From positions 1 to 7,531 of the forward strand of contig JAJZVJ010000105.1 in assembly GCA_021845705.1 (NCBI GenBank): a stretch of DNA of 7,531 bases, written 5' to 3'. The notes under the pieces were generated by a model. It had not been told where the DNA came from. It saw nothing but the letters and a program-made list of their open reading frames with translations, and searched no databases. Of this stretch, positions 1 through 6,018 are shown in pieces. The DNA comes from a bacterium. GTDB taxonomy: Bacteria; Elusimicrobiota; Elusimicrobia; Elusimicrobiales; UBA9959. A program made the translations under genes and the position numbers. How positions within the stretch are numbered: the first letter of the stretch is position 1; every line of letters starts with the position of its first letter.

Positions 1-145
1 CGGGCACGAGGGGGAGAACACTTATTGTCCTAAATGCGGCAGGGTGCTGATAAAACGCTACGGCTATGCCATACTTGAGGACCACCTGACCGCTACCGGC
101 GGCCGCTGCCCTTACGACGGGACCAGGATCCCGGGCATCTGGTAG
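1..145 (+). CDS. amrS: AmmeMemoRadiSam system radical SAM enzyme AmrS, C-terminal fragment
   Basis: Only the last 47 codons are inside the window (reading frame from base 2, stop TAG at 143-145); the radical SAM core with its CxxxCxxC motif lies off the left edge. The tail has a CPKCG pair, then LIKRYGY, then a CPYDG segment and the ending IPGIW. From memory of the family, this cysteine-containing finish (CPxCG...ERxGY...CPxCGxxIPG-W) is characteristic of AmrS proteins, which resemble pyruvate-formate-lyase activating enzymes in their core. The second element is CPYDG rather than CPYCG, so one expected zinc-ribbon cysteine is replaced by Asp. The downstream gene, 83 bp away on the same strand, encodes the partner proteins AmrB and AmrA fused, which strongly supports the identification. 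The enzyme is expected to be cytoplasmic; its substrate is not known to me. Confidence 0.85.
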   Translation, partial: GHEGENTYCPKCGRVLIKRYGYAILEDHLTATGGRCPYDGTRIPGIW

Positions 146-150
146 CGCGA

Positions 151-194
151 AACCGGGCTGGCCGCCATATTGCCTGCCCGCGCTTATCCCGGTT
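151..194. repeat. Spaced inverted repeat between amrS and amrBA
   Basis: AACCGGG at 151-157 and CCCGGTT at 188-194 are perfect complements separated by 30 bases, within the 83-bp gap between the two genes. There is no T-run after it, so it is not a convincing terminator. It may fold in the mRNA, or be chance in GC-rich DNA. Confidence 0.25.
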
Positions 195-228
195 CTGAAG
201 CGCGAGGCTATTTAAAAATGGAGAAACC

Positions 229-1680
229 ATGAAAACAGGTTTATTCTTGCTTCTCTTACTTTTCACTGAGGGAGCGCAGGCCCGCGAAGCCCAATTCGCC
301 GGTAAATTCTATCCGGCGGAGAAGGCCCGGCTGGCCGCTTTTGTCGACGGCGCGCTGGCAGCCGCGGCCGTTAAGAAGCCGGAGGGAAAGGTAATAGCGA
401 TAGTGGCGCCGCATGCCGGCTACGAATTTTCCGGCAAAGTGGCGGGAACAGCGTATAAAGTGATAGATGCCTCTTACGACACCGTAGTCATACTCGGCAC
501 CGGCCACAGGCTGGGGGTAAAGGGGGCCGCGCTTCTGGCCTCGGGCTTTTACAAAACGCCGCTCGGCCGGGTGGAAATTGATGAGGAATTGTCCCGCGCG
601 CTTATAAAAGCCAGCCCGCTTTTTGAGGACAATCCCGCCGCGCATGAAGGAGAGCACTCCATAGAAGTGCAGCTGCCCTTCCTTCAGCGCAGGCTTAAGA
701 AGCCTTTCAAACTGGTCGCGGCCACGCTGAACACTGAAGACCTTGGCGCCCTTAAAGCGATAGGCGCGGCGCTCGCCGCCGCGGTGAAAGGTAAAAAGGT
801 CCTGATAGTGGTTTCCACGGATTTCTCCCATTACCCGTCCCACCAGCTGGCCCCGCTGTCCGACAAGACCATGTCCCTGGCCCTGGAGAGCATGGACCCG
901 GCCCTGGTCTGGACCACGTCCCGTATACTGCTTTCAAAACGGCTTCCCGGCCTTGAGACCTGCGCCTGCGGTCTCGCGGCGCTGGAAGCCGGCATGGAGG
1001 CGGCCCGCCTGCTGGGCGCCAGATCTTTTAAGCCGCTAAAATACGCGGATTCCTACGACGGGGCTCCGGCGGAGTCGGACACTTCACGCGTGGTGGGGTA
1101 CCTGGCCGGCGTGTTCGTGACCGGGACGGCCGCGCCGGCCGCCGCAGCCGATGCCGCGCAAAAAAAACTTCTGCTTAAAGAGGCGCGCGCGACCATTGAG
1201 ACGGCTTTGGCCGGTAAAGCGCTGCCGGCCGGGCTGGAGACGGACCCGTTCCTGAACCTGCCGGCCGCCGCCTTCGTGACGCTGACCGTTAACGGGGCGC
1301 TGCGCGGCTGCGTAGGTACGGTGGAGCCGGCGCTGACCCTTATGGACGCCGTGCGCTACGGGGCGTATTCCGCGGCTTTCAACGACCACCGCTTTGCGCC
1401 GGTCAAGGCGGATGAGCTGGCGAAGATAAAAATAGAGGTCTCGCTGCTTTCGCGCCTGGCGCCGGTCAAAGCCGGGGATATAAAGCCGGGCCGCGACGGC
1501 GTGGTGGCGGTGAACGCCGGCAGGTCCGGGCTGTTCCTGCCGCAGGTGTGGGAGCAGATCCCCGTGAAGGACGATTTCCTGGGCGAGTTGTGCGAACAGA
1601 AAGCCGGTCTTCCCCGCGCCTGCTGGAAAGACCCCGCCACCAGGCTCTACTCCTTCACCGTGGACGCTTTTAAGGAATGA
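229..1680 (+). CDS. amrB: AmrB-AmrA fusion protein (MEMO1 domain + AMMECR1 domain) with a predicted signal peptide
   Basis: This 483-residue protein joins two AmmeMemoRadiSam components. Residues 1-18 (MKTGLFLLLLLFTEGAQA) look like a Sec signal peptide ending in an A-x-A site. Residues about 19-296 form a MEMO1 domain: FAGKFYPA, PHAGY (H62), GTGHR (H93), EHSIEVQLPFL, STDFSHY (H201) and CACG (C247). H62, H93, H201 and C247 match, by eye, the His/His/His/Cys metal-site residues of human MEMO1. An Ala-rich linker (about 297-311) leads to an AMMECR1 domain (312-483) with the LRGCVGTVEP signature at 358-367, AAFNDHRF and GLFLPQVWEQ. The start is fixed by GGAG at 220-223, five bases before the ATG; no later Met precedes the MEMO fold. 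It follows amrS on the same strand, probably co-transcribed. Its biochemical role is unsettled in the literature I know. The leader peptide is odd, because the AmrS partner should be cytoplasmic. The last 34 bp overlap the convergent gene. Confidence 0.9.
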   Translation: MKTGLFLLLLLFTEGAQAREAQFAGKFYPAEKARLAAFVDGALAAAAVKKPEGKVIAIVAPHAGYEFSGKVAGTAYKVIDASYDTVVILGTGHRLGVKGAALLASGFYKTPLGRVEIDEELSRALIKASPLFEDNPAAHEGEHSIEVQLPFLQRRLKKPFKLVAATLNTEDLGALKAIGAALAAAVKGKKVLIVVSTDFSHYPSHQLAPLSDKTMSLALESMDPALVWTTSRILLSKRLPGLETCACGLAALEAGMEAARLLGARSFKPLKYADSYDGAPAESDTSRVVGYLAGVFVTGTAAPAAAADAAQKKLLLKEARATIETALAGKALPAGLETDPFLNLPAAAFVTLTVNGALRGCVGTVEPALTLMDAVRYGAYSAAFNDHRFAPVKADELAKIKIEVSLLSRLAPVKAGDIKPGRDGVVAVNAGRSGLFLPQVWEQIPVKDDFLGELCEQKAGLPRACWKDPATRLYSFTVDAFKE

Positions 1681-3752
1681 CTTCGCCCGGAAATGAACCA
1701 GGCCCAGGTCCAGCCCGCAAGGGCGCAGAGGGCCGCGAGCGCGGCGCAGAGGAGCGCGCCTTTTATCCCAAGGACGGGGGCCGCGAAAGCCGCGGTAATA
1801 AAGCCGCCGGCCGCGCCGCCCAGCAGGTCCCAGGCGTAAATATCCCCGCCGAAGCCGCCGGCCGCCGAAGAGAAGAACGAGCCGGCCAGGAAGCCGCCGG
1901 CCGAAATTAACGCCCACACCGCCGTCCCGCCCGCGGCGAACAGGACGCCGGCCATATTCGCGCAGGTAAAGGCCCCGCCCGCGGCCAGGAGCTCTATAAC
2001 GAAAAGCCGGCCGCCCGAAGTCCCGCCCGGGAGCAGCGCCCCGGCCGCGGCGGCCGCCATGAAGGCGGCGAACAAGCCGCCAAGTTCAGGGTTCAGCCGG
2101 CCGGTCTTAGCCTGGAACGCCAGCAGGAGGGCCGTTTCGAACGCCAGCCCCCAGAAGCCCATAAAGAAAGCCTCTCCGGTGCGCTTGCCGGGCGCAAAAG
2201 AAAGGCGTCCGGCTATGATAAACCCGGCGAAGAGCGCGCACAACATAAGGGCCGCAAGGCCAAGCAGGGAGCCGGGGGTGGCCACCATGGAAAGCCAGGC
2301 CCGCCAGAAATGGAAATAAGCCAGCGGGGCGAGGTCGGAATTTTCCGGCGGTCGTTTTATCCTTTGTATCTCGTCTTCCGCCCAGGCCCGGCGATAAGGG
2401 TTCAGGATGAACGGGAAAGCCGAGGGTACTACCGTAACCGTTTTGAGCCCGCGCCGGGAGTAAACCGCGGCAAGTTTTTCCGGAGCGAGGTCCGGGGGGT
2501 TCGCTCCCGCGAGCACCGTAAGCCTTTCCCCCGGAAGGACCGTCACGGAGGGGAAGGCCTTCCGGGCGGCCGCCAGCACCGAAGCTATGGTGTAGGCTTT
2601 TTCCGGTGGAAGATAATTAGCCGCGAAAGGGAGCTGGAAGACCAGAAGCCCGCCGGGTTTAAGCAGGGCGGCCGCGGCCCCGAAAAATTCCGCCGTAAAG
2701 TCCCGGTTAAGGGCCGCGTTATCCGGCGAGGGCGTGGTCTGGAAAATGGCGTCGTAAGGAGGGGTGCCCCGGGGGAGTCCCCTCAGGTCGCAGCCCAGTA
2801 TTCTAAGGCCTTTAGCCGCGGCCCCCGTTCGTGCGGAGAGAAAACGCGCCTTAAAAAGATCCGGCTCGGCTATTTCCACCCGTTCCGGCCTGTGTTTGAG
2901 GATCTCGGGTAAAAGAAAGAACGCCCGGTCCCCGGTTAACAGTATACGCTCCGGTTTTTTCACGGCCAGCAGGGGGATATGGGCCAGTTCTTCCCAGGCG
3001 GGATCTTCGGGCGAGGCCAGCAGGCGCCCATCCTCATAAAAAGTTTTTCCGTCCGGGCCGGCGGTAAAGATCCGGGAAGCCTCGGTTTCAGCCGCAAGGG
3101 CCGGCCTTGGGGCGGGCGGCCTCAGGCGCCAGGCCGAAGGCTCGGCGTAATTCAGGCAGCCGAGACCAGCCGTCCAGAATATAAGCGCGGCGGCGGCTTT
3201 TTTATGGCGAGGCCTGCGCAGCCAGAGCGCGGAGGCGAGCGGCAAAGCGGCCGCGCTCAGGACGGCTATCATGCTTAATGCCGGGAAATTATGGAAGTAC
3301 AGGACGGTGAAGATCCCCGCAGCGGCCCCGCCGGCCGCCTCGGCCGCGTAGAAGCGGGCCGGCAGCCTGGCCAGGCCTAAGCCGATGGCCACGCCGTTGA
3401 GCAGCGCCGCGGGCAGGGTAAGCAAGGCCGGTCCCGCCAGCATCAGGAACAGTCCCGGCTGAAGTCCGGGCGTGAACCATGCCGGGGCAAGTCTTGCGGC
3501 CAGTATATTCGCCGGGACCGCCAGCGTCATTATAAGGCAGGCCCCGGGAAAGCCAGGCGGGAATTCATCACCGCCGGTTGAAAGCCGGGCGCGGTATTTT
3601 CCGGCGAGGAAGATGCCGGCGGCCGTCCAGAGCAGCCACGCGGCCAGCGCCCCGGCGAGCGACAGTTCGTGCGCGCCGAATACGCGCGCCGCCTCGCGCA
3701 GCAGCAGCGTCTGGGCCAGGAGAGAGTAAAAACCGAAAAAGAGGAATATCAT
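1647..3752 (-). CDS. Polytopic membrane protein with a degenerate spermidine-synthase-like domain
   Basis: The 701-residue product has hydrophobic membrane segments at both ends flanking a soluble Rossmann-like domain. The N-terminal half (about 1-200) contains GFYSLLAQTLLLRE and FYAAEAAGGAAAG; the C-terminal half (about 490-690) contains IYAWDLLGGAAGG, a repeat of the same type. Both are typical of membrane proteins annotated as spermidine synthase or fused MFS/spermidine synthase. The central part (about 223-430) keeps FYEDGRLLASPED, a beta-2 acidic end (VEIAEPD), CDLRGL, LNRDFTAEFF and LLKPGGLLVFQLP. The glycine-rich SAM loop (usually GGGDG) is reduced to LTGDRAF at 272-278, and the catalytic region after YDAIF reads QTTPSPDNA rather than VDSxDP. 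Polyamine synthesis is therefore doubtful; the true role is unknown. The ATG at 3752 lacks a visible Shine-Dalgarno sequence. The gene is divergent to the polyferredoxin (26 bp apart) and convergent with amrBA. Confidence 0.8.
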   Translation of the reverse strand: MIFLFFGFYSLLAQTLLLREAARVFGAHELSLAGALAAWLLWTAAGIFLAGKYRARLSTGGDEFPPGFPGACLIMTLAVPANILAARLAPAWFTPGLQPGLFLMLAGPALLTLPAALLNGVAIGLGLARLPARFYAAEAAGGAAAGIFTVLYFHNFPALSMIAVLSAAALPLASALWLRRPRHKKAAAALIFWTAGLGCLNYAEPSAWRLRPPAPRPALAAETEASRIFTAGPDGKTFYEDGRLLASPEDPAWEELAHIPLLAVKKPERILLTGDRAFFLLPEILKHRPERVEIAEPDLFKARFLSARTGAAAKGLRILGCDLRGLPRGTPPYDAIFQTTPSPDNAALNRDFTAEFFGAAAALLKPGGLLVFQLPFAANYLPPEKAYTIASVLAAARKAFPSVTVLPGERLTVLAGANPPDLAPEKLAAVYSRRGLKTVTVVPSAFPFILNPYRRAWAEDEIQRIKRPPENSDLAPLAYFHFWRAWLSMVATPGSLLGLAALMLCALFAGFIIAGRLSFAPGKRTGEAFFMGFWGLAFETALLLAFQAKTGRLNPELGGLFAAFMAAAAAGALLPGGTSGGRLFVIELLAAGGAFTCANMAGVLFAAGGTAVWALISAGGFLAGSFFSSAAGGFGGDIYAWDLLGGAAGGFITAAFAAPVLGIKGALLCAALAALCALAGWTWAWFISGRSHSLKASTVKE

Positions 3753-3778
3753 TATGCGATTTGATATTATTATAGTAA
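3753..3778. promoter_or_regulatory. 26-bp AT-rich divergent start region with candidate -10 boxes on both strands
   Basis: This short gap separates the start codons of the divergent membrane methyltransferase-like gene (ATG at 3752, minus) and the polyferredoxin gene (ATG at 3779, plus). It is strikingly AT-rich against GC-rich surroundings. On the minus strand a perfect TATAAT reads 3774 to 3769, which would place the transcript start about 10 bases before that ATG. On the plus strand TATTAT lies at 3765-3770, about eight bases before the other ATG, so a leaderless mRNA is possible. Neither start has a Shine-Dalgarno sequence, and neither -10 has a good -35. Confidence 0.4.
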
Positions 3779-4915
3779 ATGGAATCGCCGCCGGCTGAAA
3801 GGGTGAAAAAGGTTTCCGCGGTGGTCTTCGCGCTGCTGGTCTTTCTGCCCGTTTTGCTTTTTTCCTCTATGATCGCCGGCAGGGAAATAAGCCGTTTTTA
3901 CGCTTTGGCCTGGTCCCTGTTCGCCGCGGGTATCGCCTTCGCGATAGCTTATACTGGAAGGGTTTCGGCGTACCGGCGCGTTTTCTTTTCCGCTTCCGCC
4001 GTTCTTTTCCTGGTGCATTTTAAATCTGGCCTTTTCCCCGGTGCTCCCGGGCCTTCCTGTTTTAAGGAGACTCCTTTCTGCCATATAGCCATGGCCCCCT
4101 ATTTTTTCGGCTACCTCTACCAGCAGTACCTGGCCTTAATGAGCGGCGGCTGGAAATTGTGGGGCCCGCTTACGCTTGGCGCCGGGTGGCTTTTTGTCAC
4201 GCTGGCGATAGGCAGGGGCTGGTGTTCCTGGGCCTGTTTCTACGGGGGTATTGACGACGGTCTGAGCGCTATTCCCCGCCGGCCGCTTATAAAGGCGGGG
4301 GGCTGGGTCTTCAAGCTGCGCGACCTGCCGGCCGCGCTGCTTGTTTTTATGCTGCTGGCTTCGCTGGCGTATATGCTGCCGGTCTACTGCCTGTGGCTCT
4401 GCCCTTTTAAGCTTACGGAGGTTTTCATGGACGGGGAGCCGTCGGTGCGCAGGCTGCAGTACGCCCTGATGGTTTTCGCCCTGGCGGCCCTTGTCCTGGG
4501 GCCGCTCCTCACCCGCAAAAGGACCTTCTGCTCTTTCCTCTGCCCTTTCGCCGCCTGGCAGGCTTTCTGGGGGCGCGCCAATCCGTTCCGCGTAACGGCC
4601 GCGCCTGAAAAGTGCAGCGCCTGCGGGAACTGCGCTCAGGCCTGCCCTATGTTCGCCGTCACCTGCGCCGCCGGCGCGGCGGCCGAAGTTCTGCCCTACT
4701 GCAACCTTTGCGGCGAATGTCTCGGGGCCTGCCCGCAGGGCGCCCTGCGCTATACGGTTTTCGGGGCCGACCTGCCCGCAGCGGGGGGGAGACTGGGCCG
4801 GCTTTTTACGGCCGGGTATTTCTTCGTCTTTTCAGCGCTTACCCTTGGCGGGGTGTTCTCTTCGCTCTGGGCTCCCGCCGCGCTAAGGGACCTGGTGAAA
4901 CTGGTCCTGCCGTGA
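3779..4915 (+). CDS. NapH/CcoG-like membrane polyferredoxin (2x[4Fe-4S])
   Basis: The 378-residue protein is an integral membrane ferredoxin. Probable membrane helices lie near residues 12-32, 41-60, 67-86, 130-146, 183-203, 226-246 and 344-364. Two complete [4Fe-4S] motifs follow helix six: CSACGNCAQACP (C279, C282, C285, C289) and CNLCGECLGACP (C308, C311, C314, C318). Three further CxxxC pairs sit at helix ends: GWCSWACFYGG (C149/C153), YCLWLCPF (C204/C208) and FCSFLCPFAAW (C251/C255). The last two resemble the CxxxCP signatures of NapH, NosR and CcoG. Such proteins pass electrons between quinol or cytoplasmic donors and a partner across or along the membrane. The substrate here is unknown; the downstream zinc-ribbon and CcdA-like genes suggest a shared redox role. 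The chosen ATG is next to an AT-rich promoter-like stretch and has no Shine-Dalgarno; GTG at 3803 is an alternative start. Confidence 0.85.
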   Translation: MESPPAERVKKVSAVVFALLVFLPVLLFSSMIAGREISRFYALAWSLFAAGIAFAIAYTGRVSAYRRVFFSASAVLFLVHFKSGLFPGAPGPSCFKETPFCHIAMAPYFFGYLYQQYLALMSGGWKLWGPLTLGAGWLFVTLAIGRGWCSWACFYGGIDDGLSAIPRRPLIKAGGWVFKLRDLPAALLVFMLLASLAYMLPVYCLWLCPFKLTEVFMDGEPSVRRLQYALMVFALAALVLGPLLTRKRTFCSFLCPFAAWQAFWGRANPFRVTAAPEKCSACGNCAQACPMFAVTCAAGAAAEVLPYCNLCGECLGACPQGALRYTVFGADLPAAGGRLGRLFTAGYFFVFSALTLGGVFSSLWAPAALRDLVKLVLP

Positions 4916-4945
4916 TGGCGGGCCGCGCGGGCGCTGTTTTGCCCC

Positions 4946-4977
4946 CTATGGCTTAAGGCATAGAGGTTATGGCATAA
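4946..4977. promoter_or_regulatory. Tandem imperfect dyads upstream of the zinc-ribbon gene
   Basis: CTATGGCTTAAGGCATAG (4946-4963) is an 18-bp near-palindrome with one mismatched base pair position, and TTATGGCATAA (4967-4977) is a second dyad with a single central base. TATGGC occurs at 4947 and 4968, 21 bp (two helical turns) apart, and GGCATA at 4957 and 4971. The pair ends just before the GGAG (4980-4983) of the next gene. It could be a two-site operator or an RNA fold that affects ribosome access; no binding protein can be named. Confidence 0.3.
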
Positions 4978-4987
4978 TTGGAGTATT

Positions 4988-5182
4988 ATGAAAGACGGAA
5001 AATGGCTTGAGCCGCGCTATACCAGCAAAGAGATATTCGAGAAGGATTATTCCAAGCTCGATCTGTCCGGCATCGAGGTGAAGTGTCCGGGCTGCAAGGA
5101 TTCCGTAGCGCTATACCACAAGAACAACTCCGGCAAGGCCGCCGGCTGGTGCAAGCGCTGCAACCGTGCCGTGCATATTTAG
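4988..5182 (+). CDS. Small Cys4 zinc-ribbon protein, function unknown
   Basis: The 64-residue product has an N-terminal polar part (MKDGKWLEPRYTSKEIF) and two cysteine pairs, CPGC (C33, C36) and CKRC (C55, C58), 18 residues apart. That spacing fits a zinc ribbon or rubredoxin-like knuckle fold that binds one metal ion. No signal peptide or membrane segment is visible, so it is likely cytoplasmic. GGAG at 4980-4983 lies four bases before the ATG, a short but usable spacing that decides the start. It lies 72 bp after the polyferredoxin gene and 97 bp before the CcdA-like gene, all on the same strand, so the three may form one transcript. I do not recognise a named family; roles as a metal-binding accessory protein or a small nucleic-acid-binding protein are both open. 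Confidence 0.75.
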   Translation: MKDGKWLEPRYTSKEIFEKDYSKLDLSGIEVKCPGCKDSVALYHKNNSGKAAGWCKRCNRAVHI

Positions 5183-5235
5183 CACCGCGGACCGCCGTTA
5201 GCGGCCGGCGAAATACGCGGGGATAAACTTCCTTC

Positions 5236-5252
5236 ACGGCTATATTAGCCGT
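5236..5252. promoter_or_regulatory. 17-bp perfect inverted repeat upstream of the CcdA-like gene
   Basis: ACGGCTA (5236-5242) and TAGCCGT (5246-5252) are exact complements around TAT. The centre contains TATATT (5241-5246), a five-of-six match to a -10 box, so the dyad could be an operator overlying a promoter; no -35 is evident. In RNA it would make a seven-pair stem with a three-base loop. No T-run follows, which argues against an intrinsic terminator. Confidence 0.35.
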
Positions 5253-5279
5253 TCCACGCTTCGCCGTCCTCATCCAAAT

Positions 5280-5900
5280 ATGCCCGCGTTATTTTCTGAA
5301 GGTTTCCTGTTAGGCCTTTCCACCGGTTTCTACTGCCTGTCCGCCTGTCTCCCTATGCTCGCGCCGTACCTTCTGGCCGAGGGCACGGCCGCGTGGAGGA
5401 TCAATTTCTATATCTTCCTTCAATTCCTGGGCGGGCGCTTTGCCGCTTACATGCTTTTTGCCGTATTTGCCTCCCTGCTGGGCAAGGCCGGGGAATACGC
5501 TCTGCCCGCGTGGGTGCTCCCTGCTTCCCTCGCGGCGACCGGCCTGCTGATGCTGGTACTGGGCGTTGCCAGAGTTTCCGGAGGAAGCGGGCCCTGCGTG
5601 CTGAAAAAAGACCTGGATCCTTTCTTTAAGCGCCTGCCGCTGGCTTTGGGTTTTGTTACGGGGATAAATATCTGCCCGCCGTTCGCGGCGGGCTTCATAC
5701 GTCTCCTGGAAATGGCCGACGTATTGAAAGGGCTGGTTTATTTCGGAGGCTTTTTCACCGCCACCTCTCTGTTCATTTCACCCTTGCTCCTGGGCACCCC
5801 CTGGCTGGGCCGCCGCGCAAATGAGATAGGCCGCCTTACGCTTATTATAGCCGGGGGCTGGTATACGATCCTTGGTCTGAAAGAGCTTATATACCAATAG
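5280..5900 (+). CDS. CcdA/DsbD-like (UreH-like, TauE/SafE-annotated) membrane protein
   Basis: The 206-residue protein is almost entirely hydrophobic, with about six membrane segments in two related halves. Each half opens with a similar motif: GLSTGFYCLSACLPMLAPYL at 12-31 and GFVTGINICPPFAAGF at 124-139. The Cys-Pro-rich turns (C19, C23, then C132 followed by PP) recall the paired cysteine helices of CcdA and the DsbD transmembrane domain, which move reducing equivalents across the membrane. C106 lies in the loop between halves. Database labels for this group are usually sulfite exporter TauE/SafE or UreH-like domain, but sulfite transport is not established by anything here. The ATG at 5280 has no Shine-Dalgarno and no in-frame ATG precedes it nearby. 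It follows the polyferredoxin and zinc-ribbon genes and probably works with them in thiol or metal-centre redox chemistry. Confidence 0.75.
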   Translation: MPALFSEGFLLGLSTGFYCLSACLPMLAPYLLAEGTAAWRINFYIFLQFLGGRFAAYMLFAVFASLLGKAGEYALPAWVLPASLAATGLLMLVLGVARVSGGSGPCVLKKDLDPFFKRLPLALGFVTGINICPPFAAGFIRLLEMADVLKGLVYFGGFFTATSLFISPLLLGTPWLGRRANEIGRLTLIIAGGWYTILGLKELIYQ

Positions 5901-5977
5901 AGTCCGGAACGCGAAAACTGCATTTTTACCCTCCATTGCTTCTGGTGCCTGTCTTAGAGATAATTTGACATTCGTCA

Positions 5978-6018
5978 TAGGCCCAAGGGCCTAGACGGGC
6001 CTAGGCCTTTTGGCCTTG
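5978..6018. repeat. Cluster of overlapping GGCC-centred inverted and direct repeats
   Basis: TAGGCCC (5978-5984) and GGGCCTA (5987-5993) form an inverted repeat around AA. GGGCCTAG recurs at 5987-5994 and 5997-6004, a direct repeat with a 10-bp period. GGCCTAGGCC at 5998-6007 is palindromic, and AGGCC/GGCCT (6003-6007, 6012-6016) pair around TTTT. A longer alternative fold joins CAAGGGCC (5984-5991) with GGCCTTG (6012-6018) with one bulge. It could end transcription of the upstream membrane gene or bind a regulator of the peptidase gene. Confidence 0.4.

Noticed and set aside
1084..1917. Open minus-strand frame of 277 codons across the end of amrBA
   Set aside because: It is Arg/Gly-rich and spans two real genes that overlap it in other frames; no family features or ribosome-binding site.
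2310..2912. Plus-strand frame of 200 codons inside the membrane methyltransferase-like gene
   Set aside because: Composition is Arg/Gly-rich with no fold signature, while the opposite strand gives continuous membrane helices and a Rossmann core.
3779..4915. Naming the polyferredoxin NapH, NosR or CcoG outright
   Set aside because: It shares the layout, but no nitrate, nitrous oxide or cytochrome oxidase genes are nearby and it has an extra CxxxC pair.
5183..5279. A terminator after the zinc-ribbon gene in the GC-rich stretch near 5190-5210
   Set aside because: Only short CCGC/GCGG arms can be paired and no T-run follows.
5965..5970. TTGACA as a -35 box upstream of the carboxypeptidase
   Set aside because: No -10-like hexamer lies 16-18 bp downstream; that position is inside the GGCC repeat cluster.
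5978..6018. CRISPR-like repeats
   Set aside because: The repeats are 8-10 bases, overlapping and palindromic, with no spacer-repeat periodicity and no cas genes.
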